This document shows, one piece after another, positions 55,660 to 64,000 of a DNA stretch of 64,000 nt. A program made the translations under genes and the position numbers. The number at the start of each line of letters is the position of its first letter. The stretch's first letter is position 1. The notes below the pieces were generated by a model that was given only the letters and a program-made list of their open reading frames with translations, ran no database searches and was not told the DNA's origin. The DNA lies in contig NZ_QOKV01000006.1 of NCBI RefSeq assembly GCF_008365405.1, positions 186,001 to 250,000 of the forward strand. The letters run 5' to 3'. This DNA comes from Azospirillum brasilense (lineage in GTDB: Bacteria > Pseudomonadota > Alphaproteobacteria > Azospirillales > Azospirillaceae).

Positions 55660-56457
55660 ATGCAGTCACTCGCCCATTCCCTGCCGGCCAGCGGCACCGG
55701 CTTTCCGGAAACCGCCGATCAGGCGGCAAATCTGGCGAACGTGACATGGCTGGTCGCCGAGGAGACTCCGGTGGCGTTCGAATACAACGGACGCTCCCAC
55801 GCCGTGATGATGGCGACGCCCGCCGATCTGGAGGACTTCGCGCTGGGCTTCAGCCTGTGCGAGGAAATCGTCGGCAGCGCCGTCGACATCGACCGCATCG
55901 ACGTCCGCCCGGTGGAGGACGGCATCGTCCTGTCCATCGAGGCCGACCCGTTGCGTCTTCTGCGCGGTTCGCTCCGCCGCCGGTCCATGGAAGGGCGGAG
56001 CGGCTGCGGCCTGTGCGGGATCGACAGCCTCGCCAACGCGGTGCGCGAGCCGCCGAAGGTGACGGCGGGCTTCACCCCGTCGGTGGCGGCGGTGGCTGCC
56101 GCCTTTGCCGCCCTGTCCGACCACCAGCCGATGAACCGCGCCAACAAATCCCTGCACGCCGCGGCCTGGGCCGGGCCGGACGGGCGCATCGTGATGGCGC
56201 GTGAGGATGTCGGGCGGCACAACGCACTCGATAAGCTGGCCGGCGCGCTGGCCCGCGCGGGCATCGACCCGTCCGGCGGCTTCGCGGTGATGAGCAGCCG
56301 CTGCAGCTTCGAGCTGGTCCAGAAGGCCGCGACCATCGGCATTCCCATGCTCGCCACCATTTCCGCCCCCACGGCGCTGGCGCTGAAGCTCGCCCGCGCC
56401 GCCGGCATGACGCTGGCCGCCCGCGCGCGCGGCAACGGCGTCATGCTGTTCCGTTGA
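55660..56457 (+). CDS. fdhD: Formate dehydrogenase accessory sulfurtransferase FdhD (FdsC)
   Basis: A 265-residue FdhD-family protein that transfers sulfur to the molybdenum cofactor and is needed for active formate dehydrogenase. The persulfide loop is GRSGCGLCGID (Cys116, Cys119). The conserved MAREDVGRHNALDK and SSRCSFELVQKAA are present. ATG 55660 has AGGAG 8 bases upstream. In NAD-linked fds operons this gene is often named fdsC. Confidence 0.95.
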   Translation: MQSLAHSLPASGTGFPETADQAANLANVTWLVAEETPVAFEYNGRSHAVMMATPADLEDFALGFSLCEEIVGSAVDIDRIDVRPVEDGIVLSIEADPLRLLRGSLRRRSMEGRSGCGLCGIDSLANAVREPPKVTAGFTPSVAAVAAAFAALSDHQPMNRANKSLHAAAWAGPDGRIVMAREDVGRHNALDKLAGALARAGIDPSGGFAVMSSRCSFELVQKAATIGIPMLATISAPTALALKLARAAGMTLAARARGNGVMLFR

Positions 56458-56488
56458 CGAAGAAAACCAAATTTCCGGGAGCCGACCC

Positions 56489-56719
56489 ATGGACACCACA
56501 CGCGAACTCGTCCGCATGGCGAACCAGATCGCCAGCTATTTCCAGTCCTACCCGCAGGACGAGGCGGTGACCGAAACCGCCGGTCACATCCGCGCCTTCT
56601 GGGAACCGCGCATGCGCCAACGTCTGCTGGATCACAGCAGCGCCGGCGGCGAAGGCCTGCATGAGATCGTCACCCAGGCGGTCGAGCGGCTGAAGGGGCC
56701 GACGGTGGGGAGCGCGTAG
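56489..56719 (+). CDS. fdsD: Formate dehydrogenase delta subunit
   Basis: A 76-residue protein (MDTTRELVRMANQIASYFQS, FWEPRMRQRLLDH) matching FdsD, a small subunit needed for assembly and stability of the complex. It is the last gene of the fds operon, 31 bases after fdhD. Confidence 0.93.
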   Translation: MDTTRELVRMANQIASYFQSYPQDEAVTETAGHIRAFWEPRMRQRLLDHSSAGGEGLHEIVTQAVERLKGPTVGSA

Positions 56720-56732
56720 TTCGGTGACGTTC

Positions 56733-56821
56733 TTGCCCCCTCCCCGGCCCTCCCCCGCTTCGCGGGAGAGGGGGTTTAGTTCCCTCCCCTGCGAAGCGGG
56801 GGAGGGTTAGGGAGGGGGCAA
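56733..56821. repeat. Long GC-rich palindrome after fdsD
   Basis: 31-base inverted copies at 56733-56763 and 56791-56821, with three mismatches, from the same family as the fdsB-fdsA spacer. It separates fdsD and the convergent MarR gene and could serve as their terminator. Confidence 0.88.
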
Positions 56822-56836
56822 CAGCACCTCTCCCGC

Positions 56837-57274
56837 TCACGCCCGCTGGCTCAACAACCCCTTCAGCACGCGCGACAGCAGATCCGCGAGTTGGAACTGA
56901 TCCGGCCCCGGCAGGGCCGCGATGACCGCAGCGAAGTCCTTCAGCGGATCATATTCGAGAAGCGCCAACGCCTTCTCCGTGGGGTGAAGCTGAACGACTC
57001 GGCGGTCTTCCGGCACCGGGACCCGCGTCAGCAATTCCTTCGTCACCAGAACCTCGACCATCTGGGACGCCGCGCCGCGGGTCGTCGCGTGGAAGTCCGC
57101 AAAGGCGGAAACGGTCCGTTGGCTGTCGTTTGCGCGCGCGAAATAGCGCAGCGCCGTCCATTGCGACGGCTTCAGACCCTGCGTATAGCCCATGCTGTCG
57201 GCAATGTGACCGATGTGCATCATGACCTCGGCGATCGCCTGCGCCGATGCCAGGGACGGTGGGCTTTTCGACAT
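56837..57274 (-). CDS. MarR-family transcriptional regulator
   Basis: A 145-residue winged-helix protein. Recognition is by [40 protein letters not shown] and the wing [21 protein letters not shown]. No nearby target gene is obvious. The start at 57274 (MSKSPPSL) is weakly supported; an upstream in-frame ATG at 57334 would add 20 residues. Its upstream region contains the palindromes TGGTCACCA (57361-57369) and TACTGCAGTA (57378-57387), possible operators. Confidence 0.88.
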   Translation of the reverse strand: MSKSPPSLASAQAIAEVMMHIGHIADSMGYTQGLKPSQWTALRYFARANDSQRTVSAFADFHATTRGAASQMVEVLVTKELLTRVPVPEDRRVVQLHPTEKALALLEYDPLKDFAAVIAALPGPDQFQLADLLSRVLKGLLSQRA

Positions 57275-57620
57275 GGCAGCGGAGTCTCGACAGTTGCCGG
57301 AGAAAGACGGCGCCGCAGAGCGAAAAGCCGGCAACGCGTCTGTACGTTATAGAGACTATATGGTCACCAAACTAACATACTGCAGTAGGCAAGTCCATGA
57401 CTCCCCACCCCCGACGACGGGGCGCACACTACGGCATCGCGACAGTAAACGAAACATTGACCTTAAATCCCATTCAGCACAAGGTGTCGCACCCCCCTGT
57501 GGCGCCGTCCGGATTACCGGACCGGTGCGAAGACAACGCAGGGCACCTACCACCTCGTGTCGGGGCTGCGCCGCGCGTTTTGTCTGGCGTTGCGCCGCGA
57601 CTCGCCTATATATGCGCGCC
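57275..57620. other. Intergenic region between MarR gene and rimO
   Basis: About 350 bases without a supported gene. The part near the MarR gene (57340-57400) is AT-rich with two small palindromes. The part near rimO is GC-rich; just before rimO it has CTATATATG and no Shine-Dalgarno sequence. Confidence 0.4.
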
Positions 57621-58985
57621 ATGACCAGCACGCCCCCGTCCATTCCCGGTTTCAAGACCAACCCGGCCTCCTCCCCCAAGGTGGGGATCGTCAGCCTGGG
57701 ATGCCCCAAAGCGCTCGTCGACTCCGAGCGCATCCTCACCCGCCTGCGCGCCGAAGGCTACGAGATCTCGCCGTCCTACGACGGCGCGGACGTCGTGCTG
57801 GTCAACACCTGCGGCTTCCTCGATTCGGCCAAGAAGGAATCGCTGGAGGCCATCGGCGAGGCGATCAAGGAAAACGGTCGGGTCATCGTGACCGGCTGCA
57901 TGGGCGTGGAATCGGACATGATCCGGCAGGTCCATCCGGACGTGCTGGCCGTCACGGGTCCCCACCAGTACGAGCAGGTCGTCAACGCCGTGCACGACGC
58001 CGTGCCGCCGGTCCACGACCCCTTCACCGATCTGGTGCCGCCGGAAGGGCTGCGGCTGACCCCGCGCCACTACGCCTATCTGAAGATTTCCGAGGGCTGC
58101 AACAACCGCTGCAGCTTCTGCATCATCCCGTCCCTGCGCGGCGATCTGGTCAGCCGGCCGGTCGCTTCGGTCCTGCGCGAGGCGGAGAAGCTGGCGACCG
58201 CCGGCGTCAAGGAGCTGCTGGTCATCTCCCAGGACACCAGCGCCTACGGCATCGACCGCAGGTACGCCGAAGAGGACTGGTACGGGCGCAAGGTGAAGGC
58301 CCGTTTCATCGACCTCTGCCGCGAACTGGCGAATTTCGACGTCTGGGTGCGCCTGCACTACGTCTACCCCTACCCGCATGTGGACGAGGTGATCCCCCTG
58401 ATGGCGGAGGGCCGCATCCTCCCCTATCTGGACATCCCGTTCCAGCACGCCTCCCCCACGGTGCTGAAGGCGATGCGCCGCCCGGCGGCCCAGGAGAAGC
58501 AGCTCGACCGCATCCGGAAGTGGCGGCAGGAATGCCCGCATCTGGTGCTGCGCTCCACCTTCATCACCGGCTTCCCCGGCGAGACGGAGGAAGACTTCCA
58601 GTTCATGCTGGACTGGCTGAAGGAAGCGCAGCTCGACCGCGTCGGCTGCTTCAAGTACGAGCCGGTCGAGGGCGCCACCGCCAACGACCTGCCCGGCGCC
58701 GTGCCGGAAGAGGTCAAGCAGGAGCGCTGGGAGCGCTTCATGGAAACCCAGAAGGCGATCAGCGCCGAGCGGCTCCAGCAGAAGGTCGGCTTCACGTTGG
58801 GCGTCCTCATCGACGAGGTCGACGAGGAGGGCGCCATCGGCCGCTCCTACGCCGACGCGCCGGAGATTGACGGCAACGTCTTCTTGAACGGCGAGACGAA
58901 CGTGAAGCCGGGCGACATCGTGGACGTGACCATCGAGCACGCTGACGAATACGATCTCTGGGGCTCCATCGAACGCGCCGAGTGA
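57621..58985 (+). CDS. rimO: Ribosomal protein uS12 methylthiotransferase
   Basis: A 454-residue radical-SAM enzyme that methylthiolates Asp in ribosomal protein S12. The N-terminal UPF0004 domain starts [18 protein letters not shown], with conserved cysteines also in NTCGFLDSA and VTGCMG. The radical-SAM motif CNNRCSFC uses Cys160, Cys164 and Cys167. A C-terminal TRAM domain spans about 385-450. RimO rather than MiaB is indicated by the [12 protein letters not shown] and [15 protein letters not shown] patterns. ATG 57621 or 57612; neither has a clear ribosome site. Confidence 0.95.
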   Translation: MTSTPPSIPGFKTNPASSPKVGIVSLGCPKALVDSERILTRLRAEGYEISPSYDGADVVLVNTCGFLDSAKKESLEAIGEAIKENGRVIVTGCMGVESDMIRQVHPDVLAVTGPHQYEQVVNAVHDAVPPVHDPFTDLVPPEGLRLTPRHYAYLKISEGCNNRCSFCIIPSLRGDLVSRPVASVLREAEKLATAGVKELLVISQDTSAYGIDRRYAEEDWYGRKVKARFIDLCRELANFDVWVRLHYVYPYPHVDEVIPLMAEGRILPYLDIPFQHASPTVLKAMRRPAAQEKQLDRIRKWRQECPHLVLRSTFITGFPGETEEDFQFMLDWLKEAQLDRVGCFKYEPVEGATANDLPGAVPEEVKQERWERFMETQKAISAERLQQKVGFTLGVLIDEVDEEGAIGRSYADAPEIDGNVFLNGETNVKPGDIVDVTIEHADEYDLWGSIERAE

Positions 58986-59001
58986 GAGGCTTGGCATAAA
59001 G

Positions 59002-59039
59002 AAAAAGGGCCGGGACGGCGATGCCTCCCGGCCCTTTTT
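59002..59039. terminator. Bidirectional terminator between rimO and csaA
   Basis: Perfect 14-base arms AAAAAGGGCCGGGA (59002-59015) and TCCCGGCCCTTTTT (59026-59039) with a 10-base loop; T tracts on both strands suit the convergent genes. Confidence 0.9.
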
Positions 59040-59052
59040 GCTGTTCGCGGCC

Positions 59053-59388
59053 TCAGTACAGCCGTCCGCCGTTCGGCACGCCCTGCCCGGGCCCAACCAG
59101 CACGACCTCACCCTCCGCGTCGGGCAAGCCCAGGCACAGAACCTCGCTGGTGAAGGGGCCGATGCGCTTGGGCGGGAAGTTCACCACGCCCAGCACCTGA
59201 CGGCCCACCAGCTCATCCAGCGTGTAATGGCGCGTGATCTGGGCAGAACTGCGCCGGGTGCCGATTTCCGGCCCGAAGTCGATGGTCAGCTTGTAGGCGG
59301 GCTTGCGCGCCTCCGGAAAGGGCTCCGCCGCGATGATGGTGCCGACACGGATGTCCACCTTCAGGAAATCGTCGTAGCTGATGGTCAC
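59053..59388 (-). CDS. csaA: tRNA-binding/chaperone protein CsaA
   Basis: A 111-residue single EMAP/tRNA-binding OB fold ([73 protein letters not shown]). It matches CsaA, an export-related chaperone-like or tRNA-binding protein. It is full length for the family. Confidence 0.92.
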   Translation of the reverse strand: MTISYDDFLKVDIRVGTIIAAEPFPEARKPAYKLTIDFGPEIGTRRSSAQITRHYTLDELVGRQVLGVVNFPPKRIGPFTSEVLCLGLPDAEGEVVLVGPGQGVPNGGRLY

Positions 59389-59477
59389 GGTTCCCGTCCC
59401 TACCCTGTTGCGGTTGTCACGGTTTCAATCGTCGCGGGCAAGGCTAGCACCGGCGCCGCCGAAGCTGAAACGCGAAA

Positions 59478-59499
59478 GGGCCGCCCCGGTGGGCGGCCC
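59478..59499 (-). terminator. Phasin gene terminator
   Basis: Perfect 9-base arms GGGCCGCCC and GGGCGGCCC with a CGGT loop, 30 bases after the phasin stop; the minus strand continues TTTCGCGTTTC. Confidence 0.65.
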
Positions 59500-59528
59500 C
59501 TTGCGGCACTCTCCGGTGGGAGAGGAGC

Positions 59529-59957
59529 TTACTTCTTGGCGATGGCGGCCTTGACCTCGTCCAGGCTCTCCGACACGCGCTTGGACAGCACGTCGGCGGC
59601 CTCGGTGTTGGACTTGGCGACCAGCTCGGCCAGTTCCTTGATGTTCGACAGGGCCTTCTCGAAGGCGGTCTTCACCAGTTCGGCCTGCTTGGCGGCCTTC
59701 TCTTCCGGCGTTCCGGCGGCGGCGACCTGATTCACGTAGCTGCCAGCCTCCTCGACGGAGGAGCGGACGATCTCGGCCTGGCGGCGCAGAACGGCCTGCA
59801 GACCTTCGATCGCGAGCTGGTTGGCGGCGGTCACCGCCTCGATGTTCTTACGCTGGCTCGCCAGGATGGACTCGATGTCCAGGCCCGGCACCTTGTATTC
59901 GCCCAGCATCTTGGACAGATCGAATTCGAGGAACGGGTTACCGGTCTGCTTGGCCAT
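59529..59957 (-). CDS. phaP: Phasin family protein (polyhydroxyalkanoate granule-associated)
   Basis: A 142-residue, all-helical protein with the phasin pattern (FDLSKMLGEYKVPGLDIESI, ASQRKNIEAVTAANQLAIEG, QAELVKTAFEKALSNIKELA). It coats polyhydroxyalkanoate granules. The ATG at 59957 follows GGGGGTGAG. A PhaR-like palindrome lies 35 bases upstream, suggesting repression by PhaR when no polymer is present. Confidence 0.9.
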   Translation of the reverse strand: MAKQTGNPFLEFDLSKMLGEYKVPGLDIESILASQRKNIEAVTAANQLAIEGLQAVLRRQAEIVRSSVEEAGSYVNQVAAAGTPEEKAAKQAELVKTAFEKALSNIKELAELVAKSNTEAADVLSKRVSESLDEVKAAIAKK

Positions 59958-59991
59958 GGTTCTCACCCCCGACGAAAGGATTCATTAGGCG

Positions 59992-60006
59992 TGCTGCGGC
60001 GCAGCA
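59992..60006 (-). promoter_or_regulatory. PhaR-like operator upstream of the phasin gene
   Basis: TGCTGC-GGC-GCAGCA is a perfect inverted repeat that contains CTGC-N3-GCAG, the motif reported for PhaR sites in Paracoccus and Rhodobacter. It lies about 35 bases from the start codon, a repressor position. Confidence 0.65.
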
Positions 60007-60094
60007 AACCTGTGGCGCGACTATGCAGATTGCCAAAAAGATAGTCAACGCCCTTGTGCGTCGCACCAGGGGTTACACTGCGCCCTACGGAACC

Positions 60095-60829
60095 TCAACC
60101 GGCGGACGCGCTTCCCGGTTCCCTGGCCGGTTCCCCGACGCCCTGCGGCGCCGTTTGCGATTCGGAGAAAGAGGCGCGTCCGGATCTGCGGCGTAATGCC
60201 CCAGCCCAGCGCTCCGCCCGCCGCAGTTCGGAATCCAGCGCCGCCATGGTCCGCGACAGGTCGGCGCTGTCGTCCTCCAGGAAGACGCGCATGACCCGCG
60301 CCTGCACCGCGCCCAGCCCGGCCACGAGCAGGGCGCCGCCGGTGCGGTCGGCCTCCACCCCCGCGGCGCGCAGCATCCAGGCCATCGAGCGCCCGAAATG
60401 GCGGGAGAAGGCCAGCGCCGTCAGCGGTTCCCGTTTCAGATCGCGGACGACCGAACGCAGCCCGTCGCGGTAGGGCAGCAACGCGTCGTAGCGGCGCATC
60501 ATCACGTCGAACAGCCGGTCGCGGGCGCTCTCGTCCGGACCGACCGGAGCATCGTCGGCGAGAACCGCCGTGTCGGCGACCCGCGACACGGCGGCCAGCA
60601 CGTCGGAGCGATCTGGGAAGCGGCGGTAGAAGACATCCGGCGCCACCCCGGCGGCCCGTGCGATCGCCAGCAGCCCGGTGTTGCGCCAGCCCTGCCCGGC
60701 GGCGAGCCGCATCGCCGCGGCGGCCACCCGCCGGTCCAGTTCGTCGGCGCCTTGCCCTCCCGCGGCGTGGCCCGCGGTGTCGGGGGCGTCAGGATCGGTC
60801 TTCCAGCGGGTGTCGGCGGTGTCGTCCAT
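60095..60829 (-). CDS. TetR-family transcriptional regulator
   Basis: A 244-residue protein with an N-terminal TetR helix-turn-helix (RRVAAAAMRLAAGQGWRNTG, LLAIARAAGVAPDVFYRRFP) and a C-terminal ligand-binding helical domain (about 90-215). The tail from about 215 is low complexity. COQ9-like or TetR_C assignments are possible. Target unknown; it lies just downstream of the membrane-protein gene. Confidence 0.85.
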   Translation of the reverse strand: MDDTADTRWKTDPDAPDTAGHAAGGQGADELDRRVAAAAMRLAAGQGWRNTGLLAIARAAGVAPDVFYRRFPDRSDVLAAVSRVADTAVLADDAPVGPDESARDRLFDVMMRRYDALLPYRDGLRSVVRDLKREPLTALAFSRHFGRSMAWMLRAAGVEADRTGGALLVAGLGAVQARVMRVFLEDDSADLSRTMAALDSELRRAERWAGALRRRSGRASFSESQTAPQGVGEPAREPGSASAG

Positions 60830-60886
60830 GGGGGTCGAACCTTATGGTCAGCCTATCCCCATGATGTGGGACGCCGGCGCCGCACC

Positions 60887-62533
60887 TCAACCGGGGCGGC
60901 AGAAGGGGAAGGGCTCGACCCGCTTCATGTAGGTGGGGATCCAGCCGCACTGGCCGGCCGGGTTGGGCAGGCGGATGGCCTCGATGGCCGGCCAGACCTG
61001 GGCGATCACCACCACCAGCGCCACCGTGCCGACGATCCAGCGACGCGTCCGGGCGCCATCCAGCAGGCCGGGCAGGCGCAGCAGCACCCAGGCCGCGGCA
61101 AGCCCCATCAACGGGTCGGTGTAGGCGGCGTAGGCCCGCTGGAAGCCGCGCAGGGAGAACAGCGTCTCCAGACCCCAGGCGACCAGCAGCAGAAGCGCCG
61201 CCTGCGCCGCGGCCACACGTTCCCCCCGGCGCCACAGGACGATGCAGCCGGCGATGATGAACCATTCCACAACGACGGTCTGCGGGATGTTGTCGGGGTG
61301 AAGGACGATGGTGCGAATCGCCAGCGTGCGCCACAGCCCCTTCGCCAGCAGCGTCACCAGCCCGTCGGACAGCACCTGCTCCTGCCCCTGGAGCGCCGCC
61401 TGATGCTTCCAGGTGGTGAAGACGAACATGTGCTCGATCAGGTTGGCGACGGCGATGACGTTCTGTTCATGCGGACGAATCGTCAGGGCGAGCACCCCGA
61501 GCGCCAGCCCGAGCACGACCGCCGCCATGGCCGCCACCGCGTAGGACAGGCGCACCCGCCACACCGCCGCGTAGACGGCCATGCCGAGGACGACCCAACC
61601 GACGATGATCCCTTGATAGACCCCCGACAGCCCGCCGCCGACCGGCCGGTAGGGGTAGAGCGACTGCCCGGCGCTGGCGATGCCGTGCTGGATCAGGGCC
61701 ACCGCGGGAAGCGCCGCCGCGCCCGCCGCCAGCGCCAGAATGCCGGCGGCGATCCAGTGATGTCTGCCCTCCCCCGCGAAGCGGCGCCCGAAGGCCAGCG
61801 CGATCACCGGAATGCCCAGCGCCAGGAAGATCGCCTGGATCTTCGTCACCACCGCCAAACTGGCCAGCAGACCGGCCAGCCCGAGAAGCAGCAGGGGCCG
61901 CCAGCCCGGTGCGGTGCGGACGGCGACCAGCACCAGAAGAAGCGCCGTGACCACGAAGGAGGCCGACAGCAGGTCGGTGCGCATCTGCCGCGCCTGGGTG
62001 GACAGGCCGATGCCGAAAGCCATCACCACGGCGGCCAGGAAGGCCACCCGACGGTCGCCGACCAGCGTACGGACGAGGTTGGCGTAGACCAGCGCGAAGC
62101 CGGTGGTGATGAGAATGGACAGCGCCCGTCCGGCCTCCACCAGATTCTGCCAAGCCGCGTCGTAAACGGCGGTGTCGGCGGCGGGCGGCAGGCTGGACAG
62201 GGTGACGACCGGCATCAGCCCCAGCGCGTGCAGCAGCCGGTACCAGACCTCGATCACCAGGAAATAGGTGTAGCCGGGATGATCGAAATACTCCTGGGCC
62301 AGCCCCTCGTTGAACAGCAGCCCATGATAGGCCAGCACCAGATCCTGGTCGGCGTGCGACCAGTAGGGCGTACGGAAGCCGATCACCAGAGCCGACAGCA
62401 CCATCGCCGCCGCCAGCGCCCCGCACAGCCCCCACCATGGCCAGCGCTCCAGCACGCCGGCGCTGGGCACCCCAGCCGGACGGTTGGGCCTGACCGTATT
62501 GGGTGACGTGGCGCCGCGGTCTGTGGATGACAT
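60887..62533 (-). CDS. GT-C-type membrane glycosyltransferase-like protein
   Basis: A 548-residue protein with about 11-12 transmembrane segments. The first extracytoplasmic loop contains YWSHADQDLVLAYHGL and EYFDHPGYTYF, in the position of the acidic motif of PMT/ArnT-like GT-C enzymes that use lipid-linked sugars. The sugar donor and acceptor are unknown. The ATG at 62533 (MSSTDRGAT) is chosen, as upstream extension sequence is unlike a membrane protein N-terminus. It is divergent from hflX. Confidence 0.75.
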   Translation of the reverse strand: MSSTDRGATSPNTVRPNRPAGVPSAGVLERWPWWGLCGALAAAMVLSALVIGFRTPYWSHADQDLVLAYHGLLFNEGLAQEYFDHPGYTYFLVIEVWYRLLHALGLMPVVTLSSLPPAADTAVYDAAWQNLVEAGRALSILITTGFALVYANLVRTLVGDRRVAFLAAVVMAFGIGLSTQARQMRTDLLSASFVVTALLLVLVAVRTAPGWRPLLLLGLAGLLASLAVVTKIQAIFLALGIPVIALAFGRRFAGEGRHHWIAAGILALAAGAAALPAVALIQHGIASAGQSLYPYRPVGGGLSGVYQGIIVGWVVLGMAVYAAVWRVRLSYAVAAMAAVVLGLALGVLALTIRPHEQNVIAVANLIEHMFVFTTWKHQAALQGQEQVLSDGLVTLLAKGLWRTLAIRTIVLHPDNIPQTVVVEWFIIAGCIVLWRRGERVAAAQAALLLLVAWGLETLFSLRGFQRAYAAYTDPLMGLAAAWVLLRLPGLLDGARTRRWIVGTVALVVVIAQVWPAIEAIRLPNPAGQCGWIPTYMKRVEPFPFCRPG

Positions 62534-62679
62534 GATCGGAGTATGCCCAGAGGTTACACGCCAGCGGTTTGTGCACGATTCCGGACGGTTTTGGAACCGC
62601 GGCAGCGGCGGGCTGTTTTTTGCGGGCCTGCAACTCTTGATCGCCCAACCCCTTTGCCTGAAGGAACGGTGCCAGCCCG

Positions 62680-64000
62680 ATGCCTGATTCCGACGACCGC
62701 CCGTCACCCCGTTCCGCCGCCTCCGTTTCCCGCAATGACCAGGGGCACGATCCTGACGGGGCGGGACCGCCCTCCGCCGGCCGCGCTCTGGTCATCCTGC
62801 CGGTCCTGCCCACGCATGCCGACGATGGAAACGCCGCGGCGCGCCAGCCCGACGCGCGACTCTCCGAAGCGATTGCGCTTGCCCAGGCCATCCGCCTGGA
62901 GGTGCCGCACGCCGAAGTGATCCGCGTCGCCCGCCCCGATCCCGCCACTCTGTTCGGGCGCGGCACCGCCGAGCGGATCGGCGGGATGGTGGAAGCCTTT
63001 CACGCCGATCTGGTGGTGATCGATCATCCCTTGAGTCCGGTGCAGCAGCGCAACCTGGAACGCCGCTGCATGGCCAAGGTGATCGACCGCACCGGCCTGA
63101 TCCTGGAGATCTTCGGGGAGCGCGCCCAGACCCGCGAGGGTCAGTTGCAGGTCGAGTTGGCGGCCCTGACCTACCAGCGCTCGCGGCTGGTGCGGTCCTG
63201 GACCCACCTGGAGCGGCAGCGCGGCGGCTTCGGCTTCCTGGGCGGCCCCGGCGAAAGCCAGCTCGAACTCGACCGCCGCCTGATCGCCGAGCGCATCACC
63301 CGCCTGAAGTCGGACCTGGAAGAGGTGCGGCGGACGCGCAAATTGCACCGCTCCGCCCGGCAGCGCGGCGGCACGCCGCTGGTTGCGCTGGTCGGCTACA
63401 CCAACGCCGGCAAGTCGACGCTGTTCAACCGGCTGTCCGGCGCCAGCGTCACCGCCGAGGACATGCTGTTCGCCACGCTCGACCCCACGGTGCGTCGGAT
63501 CGCCCTGTCCTCCGGCAAGACCATGGCGCTGTCGGACACGGTGGGCTTCGTGTCGGAACTGCCCACCCAACTCGTCGCCGCCTTCCGGGCGACGCTGGAG
63601 GAGGTGCAGGCCGCCGACCTGATCCTGCACGTCCGCGACGTCTCACATCCCGATGCGGCCGCGCAGAAGGCGGATGTGGACTCGGTGCTGGCGGATCTCG
63701 GGATCGACGCCGCCAACGACCCGCGGGTGGTGGAGGTGCTGAACAAGACCGACCAGATGCCGGCGACCGCCCGCGGAGCGCTCCACATGCGCCTCGCCAA
63801 CCAGCGCATGATGGAGGGTGAGGAACGCGCCGTCGCCGTATCCGCCTTGACCGGTGAGGGCCTGGACGACTTGCTGGATCTGCTGGACCGGCGCATATCG
63901 GCTGGTCGGCAGGTGTTGGAACTGAGCGTGAACCTTGCGGACGGGCGCGCCCTGGCGTGGCTGTACGAGCATGGACAGGTGCTGGACCGCCGGGACGAGG
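62680..64000 (+). CDS. hflX: GTPase HflX, N-terminal part (runs off the window)
   Basis: A ribosome-associated GTPase that splits stalled ribosomes. At least 440 residues are present. The N-terminal HflX domain (about 35-230) contains GRGTAERIGGMVE, DHPLSPVQQRNLER, DRTGLILEIFGERAQTREG and RQRGGFGFLGGPGESQLELD. The G domain has G1 GYTNAGKST at 239-247, G3 DTVGFVSELP and G4 NKTDQ. ATG 62680 follows AAGGAACGG at an 11-base spacing. In many alphaproteobacteria hfq and hflX are adjacent; hfq is not in this position here. Confidence 0.95.
   Translation, partial: MPDSDDRPSPRSAASVSRNDQGHDPDGAGPPSAGRALVILPVLPTHADDGNAAARQPDARLSEAIALAQAIRLEVPHAEVIRVARPDPATLFGRGTAERIGGMVEAFHADLVVIDHPLSPVQQRNLERRCMAKVIDRTGLILEIFGERAQTREGQLQVELAALTYQRSRLVRSWTHLERQRGGFGFLGGPGESQLELDRRLIAERITRLKSDLEEVRRTRKLHRSARQRGGTPLVALVGYTNAGKSTLFNRLSGASVTAEDMLFATLDPTVRRIALSSGKTMALSDTVGFVSELPTQLVAAFRATLEEVQAADLILHVRDVSHPDAAAQKADVDSVLADLGIDAANDPRVVEVLNKTDQMPATARGALHMRLANQRMMEGEERAVAVSALTGEGLDDLLDLLDRRISAGRQVLELSVNLADGRALAWLYEHGQVLDRRDE

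Overview
The window is GC-rich, densely packed alphaproteobacterial chromosome, most like Azospirillum or a close Rhodospirillales relative. This rests on very high G+C, a SUF iron-sulfur operon with an Rrf2 regulator and SufU/SufT, an NAD-dependent formate dehydrogenase (fds) operon, a phasin, ChvG/ChvI-like signalling, general-stress-response (EcfG-type) promoter motifs and Azospirillum-like hypothetical proteins. No rRNA, tRNA, CRISPR array, prophage or recognisable insertion sequence was seen.

Layout. 1-5.1 kb (minus): the start of prfC (cut by the window edge), asd with a threonine-rich leader peptide and attenuator-like RNA, and glgP. 5.4-8.1 kb (plus): a translationally coupled pair, a GNAT acetyltransferase/C39-like peptidase fusion and a RimK-like ATP-grasp ligase. 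8.2-9.7 kb: an ECF sigma factor behind an exact GGAAC-N16-CGTT motif, and a 75-residue anti-sigma-like protein. 9.9-20.8 kb: a PhoD-like phosphatase, then a minus-strand block with two transporters (one a CPA1 antiporter with a cyclic-nucleotide-binding tail), a histidine kinase/response regulator/lipoprotein set, and an unrecognised alanine-rich protein. 21.1-23.5 kb: a three-gene membrane-stress cluster (NdiA-like, holin-X-like, DUF3618).

23.7-31.0 kb is the SUF operon: regulator-sufB-sufC-sufD-sufS-sufU-sufT-sufA. Its sufB-sufC junction is interrupted by a 499-bp cassette with a GIY-YIG nuclease gene and four copies of a palindromic repeat. 31.1-37.5 kb: DUF305 protein, pepN, cytochrome c, CoxG-like protein, a lipoprotein, folK and a folB-like gene. 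37.5-41.5 kb: three small conserved-looking proteins, a double-domain universal stress protein and a two-domain kinase. 41.7-47.7 kb: a PagL-like barrel without the catalytic residues, a FlaF-DUF2934 fusion, a DMT transporter and a 1188-residue hybrid kinase.

48.0-56.7 kb: an MFS transporter, then a LysR regulator and fdsGBA-fdhD-fdsD, with a LysR-type palindrome before fdsG and long GC-rich palindromes in three spacers. 56.8-64 kb: MarR regulator, rimO, csaA, phasin (with a PhaR-like palindrome), TetR regulator, a GT-C-type membrane protein and the start of hflX.

The observations most worth following up are the asd attenuator, the GIY-YIG/repeat cassette inside suf, the ATP-grasp/GNAT-peptidase pair, the ECF sigma/mini anti-sigma locus and the FlaF-DUF2934 fusion.
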